This document shows, piece after piece, positions 1 through 8,300 of a stretch of DNA of 51,211 nucleotides. The DNA is from Streptomyces diastatochromogenes (lineage in GTDB: Bacteria > Actinomycetota > Actinomycetes > Streptomycetales > Streptomycetaceae), in the NCBI RefSeq assembly GCF_002242805.1, contig NZ_MCGQ01000057.1, positions 1-51,211 of the forward strand, in the 5' to 3' direction. The notes beneath the pieces are model-generated. The model did no database searches. It saw only the letters and a program-made list of their open reading frames with translations, and had not been told where the DNA came from. The position numbers were made by a program, and so were the translations under genes. Position 1 is the first letter of the stretch. Every line of letters starts with the position of its first letter.

Positions 1-58
1 GGAACGTTCCGTCGACGGGCACCGGAGGGTCGTAAACCAGTCAGGCCGGTGAAACTTA

Positions 59-78
59 CGGTTCACATGAGTGAACCG
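59..78. terminator. Short inverted repeat downstream of whiI
   Basis: CGGTTCAC (59-66) and GTGAACCG (71-78) form an 8-bp perfect stem around a 4-nt loop. It lies about 120 bases past the whiI stop, read from the minus strand. It could be a weak bidirectional terminator or a protein site. There is no T-run. Confidence 0.35.
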
Positions 79-153
79 GGACTCCGCCGCGCGGCTCAGC
101 GGCGGTGCGGGTCAGGGGCTCAAGGGCTTAGAGGTTCACGGGTTAAGCGGGCA

Positions 154-199
154 GGGGTCAGGGTCAGGGGTCAGGGGATAGAGGGGGCAGGGTCAGGGG
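154..199 (+). repeat. G-rich (GGGTCA)n repeat with G-quadruplex potential
   Basis: Four G-runs at 154-157, 161-163, 167-170 and 174-177 are each separated by the triplet TCA, and further G-runs follow to 199. This meets the usual rule for an intramolecular G-quadruplex with 3-nt loops. The block ends directly at the whiI stop codon. The G-rich strand is the template strand for whiI transcription, so the whiI mRNA end would be C-rich. Confidence 0.6.
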
Positions 200-200
200 C

Positions 201-860
201 TCAGTGGATGATCCCGGTGCGCAGGGCCACGGCGACCATTCCGGCCCGGTCGCCCGTGCCGAGCTTGCGCGCGATGCGGGCGAGGTGGCTCTTCACGGTC
301 AGGGCGGACAGGCCCATCGAGACGCCGATGGCCTTGTTCGACTGGCCTTCCGCGACCAGTCGCAGCACCTCGACCTCGCGTCCGGACAGCTCGCGGTAGC
401 CGCCCGGGTGGCTCGGGGCACCCGGGGGGCGGCGGTGCATCCGGGCGGCGGTGCCGAGGGGAGTGGCGCCGGGCCGGGCGGGGAGTCCGATGTTCGTCCG
501 GGTGCCGGTGACGACGTAGCCCTTGACCCCGCCCGCCAGGGCGTTGCGGACGGCGCCGATGTCGTCGGCGGCGGAGAGCGCCAGCCCGTTGGGCCAGCCC
601 GCGGCGCGGGTCTCGGACAGCAGGGTCAGGCCGGAGCCGTCGGGCAGGTGGACGTCGGCGACGCAGATGTCGCGGGGGTTGCCGATGCGGGGACGAGCCT
701 CCGCGATGGACGAGGCCTCGATGACATCGCGCACACCGAGCGCCCACAGATGGCGGGTGACGGTGGAGCGGACGCGCGGGTCGGCCACGACCACCATGGC
801 GGTCGGCTTGTTCGGGCGGTAGGCGACCAGGCTTGCGGGCTGCTCGAGGAGAACGGACAC
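201..860 (-). CDS. whiI: WhiI-like sporulation response regulator
   Basis: This 219-residue protein has an N-terminal receiver-like domain (about 20-120) and a C-terminal LuxR/NarL helix-turn-helix (about 155-205). The receiver is atypical: the acidic pair is reduced to Ala26-Asp27, while Asp69 (phospho-site position), Ser96 and Lys113 remain. That fits WhiI, the orphan regulator needed for sporulation septation in aerial hyphae, and its position two genes from hemE also fits. The GTG start is chosen because AGGAGG lies 4 bases upstream. A WhiG-type promoter sits about 80-105 bases upstream, which agrees with whiI being a known target of the sporulation sigma factor WhiG. WhiI is known to pair with BldM for late sporulation genes. 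Identity is confident; the lack of phosphorylation is inference. Confidence 0.9.
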   Translation of the reverse strand: MSVLLEQPASLVAYRPNKPTAMVVVADPRVRSTVTRHLWALGVRDVIEASSIAEARPRIGNPRDICVADVHLPDGSGLTLLSETRAAGWPNGLALSAADDIGAVRNALAGGVKGYVVTGTRTNIGLPARPGATPLGTAARMHRRPPGAPSHPGGYRELSGREVEVLRLVAEGQSNKAIGVSMGLSALTVKSHLARIARKLGTGDRAGMVAVALRTGIIH

Positions 861-1174
861 CAGGCCTCCTGGGGTGGGGGGACGGGGCCGGCTTGTGGGG
901 AAGAAGCCGGGACGAACCGTGCTTTCAAGGTCACAGTCGTCTTCGGCAGCAAACGCGCCCGCCTTTAGAGAATGATCACGATCTAGTGAGTAACAATCCG
1001 TGCAATTCGGACACGCGATCGATCATCCGAAGATCGAGTCGGTTCGGGCCGGTGCGATTCGAGTGCGGAAAGTGGCCGTATCGACAAAGAGATGGTCAAC
1101 AAGGGGTCTGTGAGGAGTACGGAGGTGTGGTGCGGAGGTCTGTGCGGCGTACGCCGGTGCGGCCGGGGGTCACG
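861..1174. other. Intergenic region between whiI and the DUF3000 gene
   Basis: This 314-base stretch holds the whiI ribosome binding site (865-870), the WhiG-like promoter at 940-967 and a relatively AT-rich patch around 960-1100. No convincing open reading frame or RNA gene is visible. The part beyond 970 is downstream of the DUF3000 stop and may contain its terminator, but I see no strong hairpin. Confidence 0.5.
940..967 (-). promoter_or_regulatory. WhiG (sigma-WhiG) type promoter for whiI
   Basis: Read on the minus strand, TAAA (967-964) is followed after 16 bases by GCCGAAGA (947-940). This matches the WhiG/SigD-family consensus TAAA-N15/16-GCCGATAA in 10 of 12 positions. The predicted transcript would start roughly 70-75 bases before the whiI GTG. 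Control of whiI by WhiG is established in S. coelicolor; the site here is read directly from sequence. Confidence 0.8.
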
Positions 1175-1852
1175 TCACCGGGACTGCGGACCCCTGCGCT
1201 GCGGCAGCGTCACCACCGAGGCGTCGCCCGGTCCGGCCGGGGGCAGCCCGCCGACCTGGGCCAGCAGATCGCACCAGGAGGCCAGGTGGCCGGCGGTGTC
1301 CGGCGCCCCGCCGAGGCCCTCGCGGGGCGTCCAGGAGGCGCGGATCTCGATCTGCGAGGCGGCGGGGCGCTCGGCGAGACCGCCGAAGTAGTGCGAGCTG
1401 GCGCGCGTGACGGTGCCGCTCGGCTCGCCGTAGGTCAGCCCGCGCGCCTGCAGCGCACCGGTCAGCCACGACCAGCACACCTCGGGCAGCAGCGGATCGG
1501 CCGCCATCTCCGGCTCCAGCTCCGCACGCACCAGCGTCACCAGCCGGAACGTGCCGTGCCAGGCGTCGTGCCCGGCCGGGTCGTGCAGCAGCACCAGCCG
1601 CCCGTCGGCCAGCTCCTGCTCGCCGTCGGCCACCACGGCCTCCACCGCGTACGCGTACGGGGCGAGCCGCTGCGGGGCGGGCGTCGGCTCCACCTCGACC
1701 TGCGGCCTCAGGCGCGCGGCCCGCAGCGCGTCGACCGCCGCCCGGAACGCCGGCGGCCCCGCCGTACCCGCCCGCCCCTCCGCCTCCGCGTTCTCCTTCG
1801 CGTCGTCCATTCCGTCAGCGCCGTCCGACAGTCGTCCCTGAGCCGCAGCCAT
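1175..1852 (-). CDS. DUF3000 family conserved protein
   Basis: The product (225 residues from the ATG at 1852) matches the actinobacterial DUF3000 family that is normally encoded beside hemE. It is a soluble protein with no signal peptide or membrane segment and no recognised catalytic motif. The conserved-looking core begins at PPAFRAAVDALRAARLRP and runs to the C-terminus. The gene is divergent from hemE with about 110 bases between the starts, so both promoters must lie there. An internal ATG at 1810 would give 211 residues and is a realistic alternative, since neither start has a good ribosome binding site. The function is unknown. Confidence 0.75.
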   Translation of the reverse strand: MAAAQGRLSDGADGMDDAKENAEAEGRAGTAGPPAFRAAVDALRAARLRPQVEVEPTPAPQRLAPYAYAVEAVVADGEQELADGRLVLLHDPAGHDAWHGTFRLVTLVRAELEPEMAADPLLPEVCWSWLTGALQARGLTYGEPSGTVTRASSHYFGGLAERPAASQIEIRASWTPREGLGGAPDTAGHLASWCDLLAQVGGLPPAGPGDASVVTLPQRRGPQSR

Positions 1853-1962
1853 GCGGGGAAGAGTAAGGGGAACCGGGGCTTTGTGCAGGGCAACACACCC
1901 CGCACCCGCTGTTGCCGTGGCCACCTGCGTTCCGCTTCCCGGTGACATGCGAGACTTGCCCC

Positions 1963-3030
1963 GTGACCGCCAACGACGCCTCCACGGGCCAGCAGCCGAC
2001 AGCGACGTACGACAGCGCCTTCCTCAAGGCGTGCAGGCGCGAGCCCGTGCCGCACACCCCCGTGTGGTTCATGCGTCAGGCCGGCCGCTCCCTGCCCGAG
2101 TACCGCAAGGTGCGCGAGGGCATCCCCATGCTGGAGTCCTGCATGCGGCCCGAGCTGGTCACCGAGATCACACTCCAGCCGGTGCGCCGGCACAACGTGG
2201 ACGCGGCGATCTACTTCAGCGACATCGTCGTCCCGCTCAAGGCCATCGGCCTCGACCTCGACATCAAGCCCGGCATCGGCCCGGTCGTCGAGCAGCCGAT
2301 CCGCACCCGCGCCGACCTCGCCCGGCTGCGCGACCTCACCCCCGAGGACGTCCCCTACGTCACCGAGGCGATCGGCCTGCTCACCCGTGAGCTGGGCTCG
2401 ACCCCGCTGATCGGTTTCGCGGGCGCGCCTTTCACCCTCGCGAGCTACCTGGTCGAGGGCGGTCCGTCGCGTACGTACGAGAACGCCAAGGCGATGATGT
2501 ACGGCGACCCCGAGCTGTGGGCCGACCTGCTGGACCGCCTGGCCGACATCACGGCCGCCTTCCTGAAGGTGCAGATCGAGGCGGGCGCCTCGGCGGTGCA
2601 GCTGTTCGACTCCTGGGTCGGCGCGCTGGCCCCGGCCGACTACGTGCAGTCCGTGATGCCCGCCTCGGCGAAGGTGTTCGAGGCCGTCGCCGGCTACGGC
2701 GTCCCGCGCATCCACTTCGGTGTCGGCACCGGTGAGCTGCTGAAGCTCATGGGCGAGGCCGGCGCTGACGTCGTGGGTGTCGACTGGCGCATCCCGCTGG
2801 ACGAGGCCGTGCGCCGCGTCGGCCCCGGCAAGGCGCTGCAGGGCAACCTCGACCCGACCGTGCTCTTCACCGACAAGAACACGGTCGAGGCCAAGGCGCA
2901 GGAGGTGCTGGACGCCGCCGCAGGCCTGGAGGGACACGTCTTCAACCTCGGCCACGGCGTCATGCCCAACACCGACCCGGACGCGCTGACCCGGCTCGTG
3001 GAGTACGTCCACACACACAGCGCCCGCTGA
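1963..3030 (+). CDS. hemE: Uroporphyrinogen III decarboxylase
   Basis: HemE removes four carboxyl groups from uroporphyrinogen III to give coproporphyrinogen III in haem synthesis, in the cytosol. The 355-residue protein shows the family signatures WFMRQAGRSLPEYRKVR near residue 33 (arginines and Asp-region for substrate), GFAGAPFTLASYLVEGG, and FDSWVGALAP. Length is typical. The GTG at 1963 is chosen because the conserved region starts soon after it; the longer reading frame from a TTG at 1912 adds residues with no homology. The gene overlaps nothing and converges with the rhomboid gene 10 bases later. With hemG and hemQ 4-5 kb away it forms part of a loose haem cluster. Confidence 0.96.
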   Translation: MTANDASTGQQPTATYDSAFLKACRREPVPHTPVWFMRQAGRSLPEYRKVREGIPMLESCMRPELVTEITLQPVRRHNVDAAIYFSDIVVPLKAIGLDLDIKPGIGPVVEQPIRTRADLARLRDLTPEDVPYVTEAIGLLTRELGSTPLIGFAGAPFTLASYLVEGGPSRTYENAKAMMYGDPELWADLLDRLADITAAFLKVQIEAGASAVQLFDSWVGALAPADYVQSVMPASAKVFEAVAGYGVPRIHFGVGTGELLKLMGEAGADVVGVDWRIPLDEAVRRVGPGKALQGNLDPTVLFTDKNTVEAKAQEVLDAAAGLEGHVFNLGHGVMPNTDPDALTRLVEYVHTHSAR

Positions 3031-3040
3031 GCGGACCCGC

Positions 3041-3865
3041 TCACCACACCTGACGGGGCCGGGCCTGCCTGCCGAACAGCAGGCGGCGCGGTTCCGGCGG
3101 GGGCGGGGTGCCGGGCTTGAGCGGCCAGGCCAGCAGCATGCCCATCACGAAGCCGACCACATGGGCCGCGTACGCCACCGTCCCGGCGCCGGAGACACCG
3201 TGGCCCGAGGAGTACACCGCCTGGAGCGCGAACCAGAAGCCCAGCACCAGCCAGGCGGGCAGCCTGAGCGGCAGGAAGACCAGGAACGGGACGAGGACCC
3301 ACACCCTCGCCCTCGGATACAGCACCAGATAGGCGCCCAGGACTCCGGCGATCGCCCCGGACGCGCCGATCAGCGGGTCGCCGGAGTCGGCGTTGAGCAG
3401 CGCGAAGCCGTAGCCGGCCGCGTAGCCGCAGACGACGTAGAAGAGGAAGTAGCGGATGTGGCCCATCCGGTCCTCGACGTTGTTGCCGAAGATCAGCAGG
3501 AAGAGCATGTTGCCCAGCAGGTGCAGCCAGCTGCCGTGCAGGAACATCGCGGTGAACACGGACAGGGGCGGGGACTTGTCGTAGCGGGCCGGTTCCACTA
3601 CACAGCCCGGGCCGTGCGGGCCCACGCCCACGTCGCCCGTCGGGACCGCCCGCGGCAGCTGATGGTGGATCAGCTCCCGGGGGACCGCCGCGTAGTGGTC
3701 CATGAAGGCCTGCAGGTGGCACAGCTGTGCCAGGTCGCTGCCGCCGGCCACGGAGCCGGCTATGCCGGGTGTGGCGAGGAAGACGAGGACGTTGGCGGCG
3801 ATGAGCGCGTACGTCACGTAGGGCGTGCGGCGTGCCGGGTTCACGTCATGGACGGGGATGACCAC
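3041..3865 (-). CDS. Rhomboid family intramembrane serine protease
   Basis: This 274-residue membrane protein has about six to seven hydrophobic segments. It carries the rhomboid catalytic serine in GASGAIAG (near residue 168) and the catalytic histidine in AAHVVGF (near residue 235). The HGSWLHLLGNM motif and the loop before it are also typical of the family. Rhomboids cleave membrane-protein substrates within the bilayer; the substrate here is unknown. A stretch of about 50 residues after the first membrane segment (QLCHLQAFMDHYAAVP onward) with two cysteines is an extracytoplasmic insert seen in actinobacterial members. The start is a GTG without a clear Shine-Dalgarno sequence and could be one codon later. 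It converges on hemE. Confidence 0.88.
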   Translation of the reverse strand: MVIPVHDVNPARRTPYVTYALIAANVLVFLATPGIAGSVAGGSDLAQLCHLQAFMDHYAAVPRELIHHQLPRAVPTGDVGVGPHGPGCVVEPARYDKSPPLSVFTAMFLHGSWLHLLGNMLFLLIFGNNVEDRMGHIRYFLFYVVCGYAAGYGFALLNADSGDPLIGASGAIAGVLGAYLVLYPRARVWVLVPFLVFLPLRLPAWLVLGFWFALQAVYSSGHGVSGAGTVAYAAHVVGFVMGMLLAWPLKPGTPPPPEPRRLLFGRQARPRQVW

Positions 3866-3957
3866 ACAGGAGTAGTGCCCGCGATGCGGCGCGCGAACCG
3901 GTGAACGCGGGTGGGCGGGCTTGCGTATCTGTTCTCAACCGACGTGAGGATCAGGCG

Positions 3958-4245
3958 ATGACGAACGCTCCGCAGGTTTCGGCGATGCATGCTCTGCCCG
4001 ACGGGGAGGCCGAAGTCTCCCTGGTTCTGCGGCTTCCCTGGGAGGATGTCGCGCGGCTCGGTCAGGAAGCCGGGCGGCTGGCAGCGCAGACGGGGCGGCC
4101 GGTGACGCTGGACGAGGCGGTCAGCCATCGCCTGCGGTCCACCCGGCCGTCGGCCACACACGCGAGGCCTGCCGGGGAGCAGCCGACTGCCGTTTCCTCC
4201 AGCGCGTCCGTTGCTTCTCTGCCGCGGATCAGTGGGACGGCTTAG
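3958..4245 (+). CDS. Small conserved hypothetical protein
   Basis: The 95-residue product begins MTNAPQVSAMHALPDGEAEV and has an amphipathic middle section (residues 20-60) followed by a low-complexity Ser/Ala/Pro tail. No domain is recognised. The ATG at 3958 is preferred over the upstream in-frame GTG-type start because GGATCAGGCG precedes it at suitable spacing and the upstream residues look non-coding. It is transcribed away from the rhomboid gene and converges with the flavoprotein gene. Codon use is normal for the region, so I treat it as a real gene of unknown function. Confidence 0.6.
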   Translation: MTNAPQVSAMHALPDGEAEVSLVLRLPWEDVARLGQEAGRLAAQTGRPVTLDEAVSHRLRSTRPSATHARPAGEQPTAVSSSASVASLPRISGTA

Positions 4246-4273
4246 GACTGTTGCGGGGTGAGGCAGAGGCAGG

Positions 4274-5668
4274 TCACCTTGCCCGTACTTTCGCGGTCGC
4301 CTTTCTCGCCGCCACCAGGACCGGGTCCCACACCGGTGAGAACGGCGGGGCGTAGCCCAGGTCCAGGGCCGTCATCTGTTCCACCGTCATCTGCGCGGTC
4401 AGTGCCACCGCCGCTATGTCGACGCGCTTGGCCGCGCCCTCCCTGCCGACGATCTGGACGCCGAGGAGGCGGCCGGTGCGGCGTTCGGCGAGCATCTTGA
4501 CCGTCATGGGGGAGGCGCCGGGGTAGTAGCCGGCCCGGCTGGTCGATTCGATGGTGACGGTCTCGAACTGGAGGCCCACGCGGTGGGCGTCCTTCTCGCG
4601 CAGGCCGGTGCGGGCGATCTCCAGGTCGCAGACCTTGCTGACCGCGGTGCCGACCACGCCAGGGAAGGTGGCGTAACCGCCGCCCGCGTTGCTGCCGATG
4701 ACCTGGCCGTGCTTGTTGGCGTGGGTGCCGAGCGGGACGTACTGCTCCTGCCCGGAGACCAGGTTCAGCACCTCGACGCAGTCGCCGCCCGCCCAGATGT
4801 TCTCGTGGCCGCGTACGCGCATCGCGAGGTCGGTGAGCAGGCCGCCGTGGGCGCCGAGGGGGAGGCCCGCCGCCCGGGCGAGCGCGGTCTCGGGGCGTAC
4901 GCCGATGCCGAAGACGACGATGTCCGCGGGGTACTCGGCGTCCTCCGTGGCCACCGCGCGGACCCGGCCGTCCTGACCGGTGAGCAGCTTGGTGACCTCG
5001 GCGTCGTTCACCATGGTGATGCCCAGGCCCTCCATGGCCCGGTGCACCAGGCGGCCCATGTCCGGGTCGAGGGGCGACATGGGCTCCTTGCCGCGGTTGA
5101 CGACCGTCACCTGGAAGCCGCGGTGGATGAGCGCCTCGGCCATCTCCACGCCGATGTATCCGGCGCCGACGACGACCGCGCGCCGCCCGCGCGTGTGGGC
5201 CAGCGAGTCGAGCAGGGCCTGGCCGTCGTCGAGCGTCTGCACGCCGTGCACGCCCGGGGCGTCCGCGCCCGGCATGTCCGGGCGGATCGGGCGGGCGCCG
5301 GTCGCGATCACGAGTTTGTCGTACGACACCCAGGACTCGTCCCCGGAATCGACGCCACGCGCGCGTACCCGAGCGCCCGCCACGTCGATCTCCGTGACCT
5401 CCGTCCGCATCCGCAGGTCGATGTCCCGCGCGCGGTGCTCCTCGGGTGTGCGCGCGATCAGCCGGTCCCGCTCGGGCACGTCACCGCCGACCCAGTACGG
5501 GATTCCGCACGCCGAGAAGGAGGAGAAGTGGCCGCGCTCGAAGGCCACGATCTCCAGTTCGTCCGGCCCCCGCATCCGGCGCGCCTGCGACGCCGCGGAC
5601 ATCCCCGCGGCGTCGCCGCCGATCACGACCAGCCGTTCCCTGCCGCCCCGCCCACCACTCATGCTCAT
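4274..5668 (-). CDS. FAD-dependent pyridine nucleotide-disulfide oxidoreductase (CoA-disulfide reductase type)
   Basis: This 464-residue flavoenzyme has an N-terminal FAD Rossmann motif (VVIGGDAAGMSAASQARR, residues 14-31). It has the single redox cysteine motif SFSACGIPYW near residue 53, a central NAD(P)H-binding motif (VVVGAGYIGVEMAEAL, near residue 165) and a second FAD contact GGDCVE. One active-site cysteine rather than a CxxxxC pair places it with CoA-disulfide reductases and NADH oxidase/polysulfide reductases. In an organism that uses mycothiol, the physiological disulfide is uncertain. The ATG start follows MSMSGGRGG and could be two codons later. It is followed on the same strand by no close gene and is 27 bases downstream of the DUF4349 gene end. 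Confidence 0.88.
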   Translation of the reverse strand: MSMSGGRGGRERLVVIGGDAAGMSAASQARRMRGPDELEIVAFERGHFSSFSACGIPYWVGGDVPERDRLIARTPEEHRARDIDLRMRTEVTEIDVAGARVRARGVDSGDESWVSYDKLVIATGARPIRPDMPGADAPGVHGVQTLDDGQALLDSLAHTRGRRAVVVGAGYIGVEMAEALIHRGFQVTVVNRGKEPMSPLDPDMGRLVHRAMEGLGITMVNDAEVTKLLTGQDGRVRAVATEDAEYPADIVVFGIGVRPETALARAAGLPLGAHGGLLTDLAMRVRGHENIWAGGDCVEVLNLVSGQEQYVPLGTHANKHGQVIGSNAGGGYATFPGVVGTAVSKVCDLEIARTGLREKDAHRVGLQFETVTIESTSRAGYYPGASPMTVKMLAERRTGRLLGVQIVGREGAAKRVDIAAVALTAQMTVEQMTALDLGYAPPFSPVWDPVLVAARKATAKVRAR

Positions 5669-5695
5669 GCGAACACGCTACGGGGCGAGATCATT

Positions 5696-6658
5696 TCAGT
5701 CCTCGTCGGGCGCGCGGGACGGGTCCGGCACCGGGCGCGCCTGGGGCAGCGGGGCGACGGGCGTCGTCGCGGGTGCGGGCTGCGCGTGGCGGGGCAGCCG
5801 GGGGCGTACGACGCGCAGCCACAGCAGCGCCAGCAGGGCCGCGAGCGCGGCGAACGGCAGGACCGCGCCGAGGGCCAGGGCGATCCAGCGCAGCATCGTG
5901 ACGAACACGTGCCAGCCGCCCGACAGGGCGTCCACGAAGCCGGGCGTGTCGTCCTTGGCGGCCTTCTTCACGGGCGTCTCGGACAGGGCCAGGGTGATGG
6001 TCGCGAGGCTGGTGCGGTCCTTCAGGGACGCCTGCTGTGCGAGCAGCGCCTCCAGGTCGGCCTCCCGGCTGCTCAGCTCCCCTTCCAGGGTGACGACGTC
6101 GCTCAGCTTGGTCGCCTTGTCCATCAGGTCGCGGATCCGGGCCACGCTGGCGCGCTGCGACTTGATCCGGCTGTCCACGTCCACGACCTGGTCGGTGACG
6201 TCCTCCGCCTTCGCCGTGCGGTCGACGAGCTTGCCGGAGCCCTGCAGGTCGGCGAGGACCTCGTCGTACTTCTCGGTGGGCACACGCAGCACGACCCGGG
6301 TCTGCTCGTGGCCCTCGGTGTCCCGGCTCGTGGTCTCGTTGCCGACGTAGCCGCCCGCGCTCTCGGCCGTCGTACGGGCCTCGTCCAGGGCCTTGGGCAC
6401 GTCCTTGACCTCGACGGTCAGGGAGGCGGTGCGGATGATGGCGCCAGGGGTCAGCTTGGGCGCTCTGGGGGCCGACTTGGCGCCCTCCGCCTTGGCCCCG
6501 GCGGCACCCGGCTGTTGCGCCGCGCTGCCCGCGGCGGTCTTGGCGTCGCCCGAGTCGTTCGCGCCGCTGCACCCGGCGAGCGCGAGGGAGGCGGCGAGCA
6601 GGACCCCGGCCAGGACCTGGACGGATCGTGCGGAACGTGCGGAGCGTGGTGTGCGCAT
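5696..6658 (-). CDS. DUF4349 domain lipoprotein
   Basis: The 320-residue protein starts with a twin-Arg-rich, hydrophobic lipoprotein signal ending LALAGC with Cys30 as the lipidation site. The middle matches DUF4349: GAIIRTASLTVEVKDVPKAL, then a long coiled-coil of about 90 residues (DSRIKSQRASVARIRDLMDK onward). Near residue 265 a single membrane segment (ALGAVLPFAALAALLALL) is followed by a basic cytosolic tail. It is therefore anchored at both ends to the membrane outer face and cytosol. The ATG at 6658 has a GGGGGG ribosome site about 5 bases away; upstream codons are not coding. It is divergent from hemG. The molecular function of DUF4349 is not known. Confidence 0.85.
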   Translation of the reverse strand: MRTPRSARSARSVQVLAGVLLAASLALAGCSGANDSGDAKTAAGSAAQQPGAAGAKAEGAKSAPRAPKLTPGAIIRTASLTVEVKDVPKALDEARTTAESAGGYVGNETTSRDTEGHEQTRVVLRVPTEKYDEVLADLQGSGKLVDRTAKAEDVTDQVVDVDSRIKSQRASVARIRDLMDKATKLSDVVTLEGELSSREADLEALLAQQASLKDRTSLATITLALSETPVKKAAKDDTPGFVDALSGGWHVFVTMLRWIALALGAVLPFAALAALLALLWLRVVRPRLPRHAQPAPATTPVAPLPQARPVPDPSRAPDED

Positions 6659-6816
6659 GGGCGGAACCCCCCGGTGACGGTGACCTGTGACGCTCCTTGG
6701 ACGCCGGTGGGGGCGGGAACGTTGGACGGCGGCGGTTCCGATGCGGTCACGGTCCGGACTCGTCCCGGACACCGGGCCGGGGCGGCGGTGTCGGTGGGGT
6801 CTGAGAGAGTGGGGCC

Positions 6817-8295
6817 ATGAGCGCAACGGGTACGAGCACGGGGCATGTCGTCGTCATCGGAGCCGGTATCGCCGGGCTGGCCGCGGCCCACCGGCTGCTG
6901 GGGCGCGGGCTGCGCGTGACCGTCCTGGAGGCCTCCGAACGGGTCGGCGGCAAGCTGCTGCCGGGCGAGATCGCGGGCGTCCGGGTGGACCTGGGCGCCG
7001 AGTCGATGCTCGCCCGCCGCCCCGAGGCGGTGGCCCTCGCCCGCGAGGTGGGCCTCACCGGGCAGCTCCAGCCGCCGGCCACCGCGACCGCCTCGATCTG
7101 GACGCGCGGCGCCCTGCGCCCGATGCCCAAGGGCCATGTGATGGGCGTCCCCGGTACGGCGACCGCCCTGGCCGGAGTCCTGTCCGACGAGGGCCTGGCC
7201 CGCATCGAGCGCGACGCCGAACTGCCCCGCACGGAGGTCGGCGACGACGTGGCCGTGGGGGAGTACGTGGCGGCGCGGCTCGGCCGCGAGGTCGTCGACC
7301 GCCTCGTCGAGCCCCTGCTGGGCGGGGTGTACGCGGGCGACGCGTACCGCATCTCCATGCGCTCGGCCGTCCCGCAGCTCTTCCAGGCCGCCCGCACCCA
7401 CGACTCGCTCACGGCGGCCGTCCGCGACATCCAGGCCAAGGCCGCCGCGAGCCGGGAGACCGGGCCCGTGTTCATGGGCATCGAGGGCGGGGTGGGCCGA
7501 CTGCCGCTCGCGGTCGCCGAGTCGGTGCGGGCCCGGGGCGGGGAGATCCTGACGGGCGCCGCGGTGACGGAGCTGAGAAGGGTGGCCGAGCCGGATGCGG
7601 CGGCGCGGCCGCACACGGTCTGGCGCGTGGTCGCCGGCGACCGTGTCCTGCAGGCCGACGCCGTGATCGTCGCCGTCCCCGCGCCCGTCGCGGCCGGCCT
7701 CCTGCGCGCCGAGTCCCCCGAGGCCGCCGCCGAACTCGCCGCCGTCGAGTACGCCTCCATGGCGCTGATCACCCTCGCCTACCGCCGGGCCGACCTCGCC
7801 CTTCCCGAGGGCAGTGGCTTCCTGGTGCCGCCTGTCGACGGCCGTACCATCAAGGCGTCGACCTTCGCCTCCCAGAAGTGGGGCTGGATCGCGGACGAGG
7901 ATCCGGACGTGGTGGTGCTGCGCACCTCCGTGGGGCGCTACGGCGAGACGGAGGTCCTCCGGCGCGAGGACGCCGGCCTGGTCGAGGTCTCCCGGCAAGA
8001 CCTGCGCGAGGCGACCGGCCTGGACGCCGTTCCCCTGCGGACCCGCGTGACCCGCTGGACCGACGGCCTGCCCCAGTACCCCGTCGGCCACCACGCGCGC
8101 GTGGCCCGCATCCGCGAGCACGTCGCCAAGCTGCCGGGCCTCGCGGTGTGCGGCGCGCAGTACGACGGCGTCGGCATCCCCGCCTGCATCGCGAGCGCGT
8201 ACGCGGCGGTGGACCAGCTGGGCGGTGACCTCGCCGGTGTGGAGGAGCTGATGGCCAACCCGGTGCAGAGCCTGCACGGCGGAGCGGGAGAATAG
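6817..8295 (+). CDS. hemG: Coproporphyrinogen III / protoporphyrinogen oxidase (HemG/HemY, CgoX)
   Basis: This 492-residue FAD enzyme starts with the dinucleotide-binding motif VVIGAGIAGLAAAHRLLGRG (residues 11-30) followed by the acid-ending strand VTVLEASERVGGK. The C-terminal GAQYDGVGIPACIASA motif closes the FAD site. In actinobacteria this enzyme oxidises coproporphyrinogen III to coproporphyrin III, six electrons to oxygen, in the coproporphyrin-dependent haem pathway. Only 5 bases separate it from hemQ, so the two are co-transcribed. The start ATG is preceded by GAGAGAGTGGGG. The ferrochelatase that would act between them is not in this window. Confidence 0.95.
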   Translation: MSATGTSTGHVVVIGAGIAGLAAAHRLLGRGLRVTVLEASERVGGKLLPGEIAGVRVDLGAESMLARRPEAVALAREVGLTGQLQPPATATASIWTRGALRPMPKGHVMGVPGTATALAGVLSDEGLARIERDAELPRTEVGDDVAVGEYVAARLGREVVDRLVEPLLGGVYAGDAYRISMRSAVPQLFQAARTHDSLTAAVRDIQAKAAASRETGPVFMGIEGGVGRLPLAVAESVRARGGEILTGAAVTELRRVAEPDAAARPHTVWRVVAGDRVLQADAVIVAVPAPVAAGLLRAESPEAAAELAAVEYASMALITLAYRRADLALPEGSGFLVPPVDGRTIKASTFASQKWGWIADEDPDVVVLRTSVGRYGETEVLRREDAGLVEVSRQDLREATGLDAVPLRTRVTRWTDGLPQYPVGHHARVARIREHVAKLPGLAVCGAQYDGVGIPACIASAYAAVDQLGGDLAGVEELMANPVQSLHGGAGE

Positions 8296-8300
8296 GGACC

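Noticed and set aside
49..399. Plus-strand frame overlapping whiI
   Set aside because: Antisense to whiI and Arg/Ser-rich; codon pattern follows the whiI frame.
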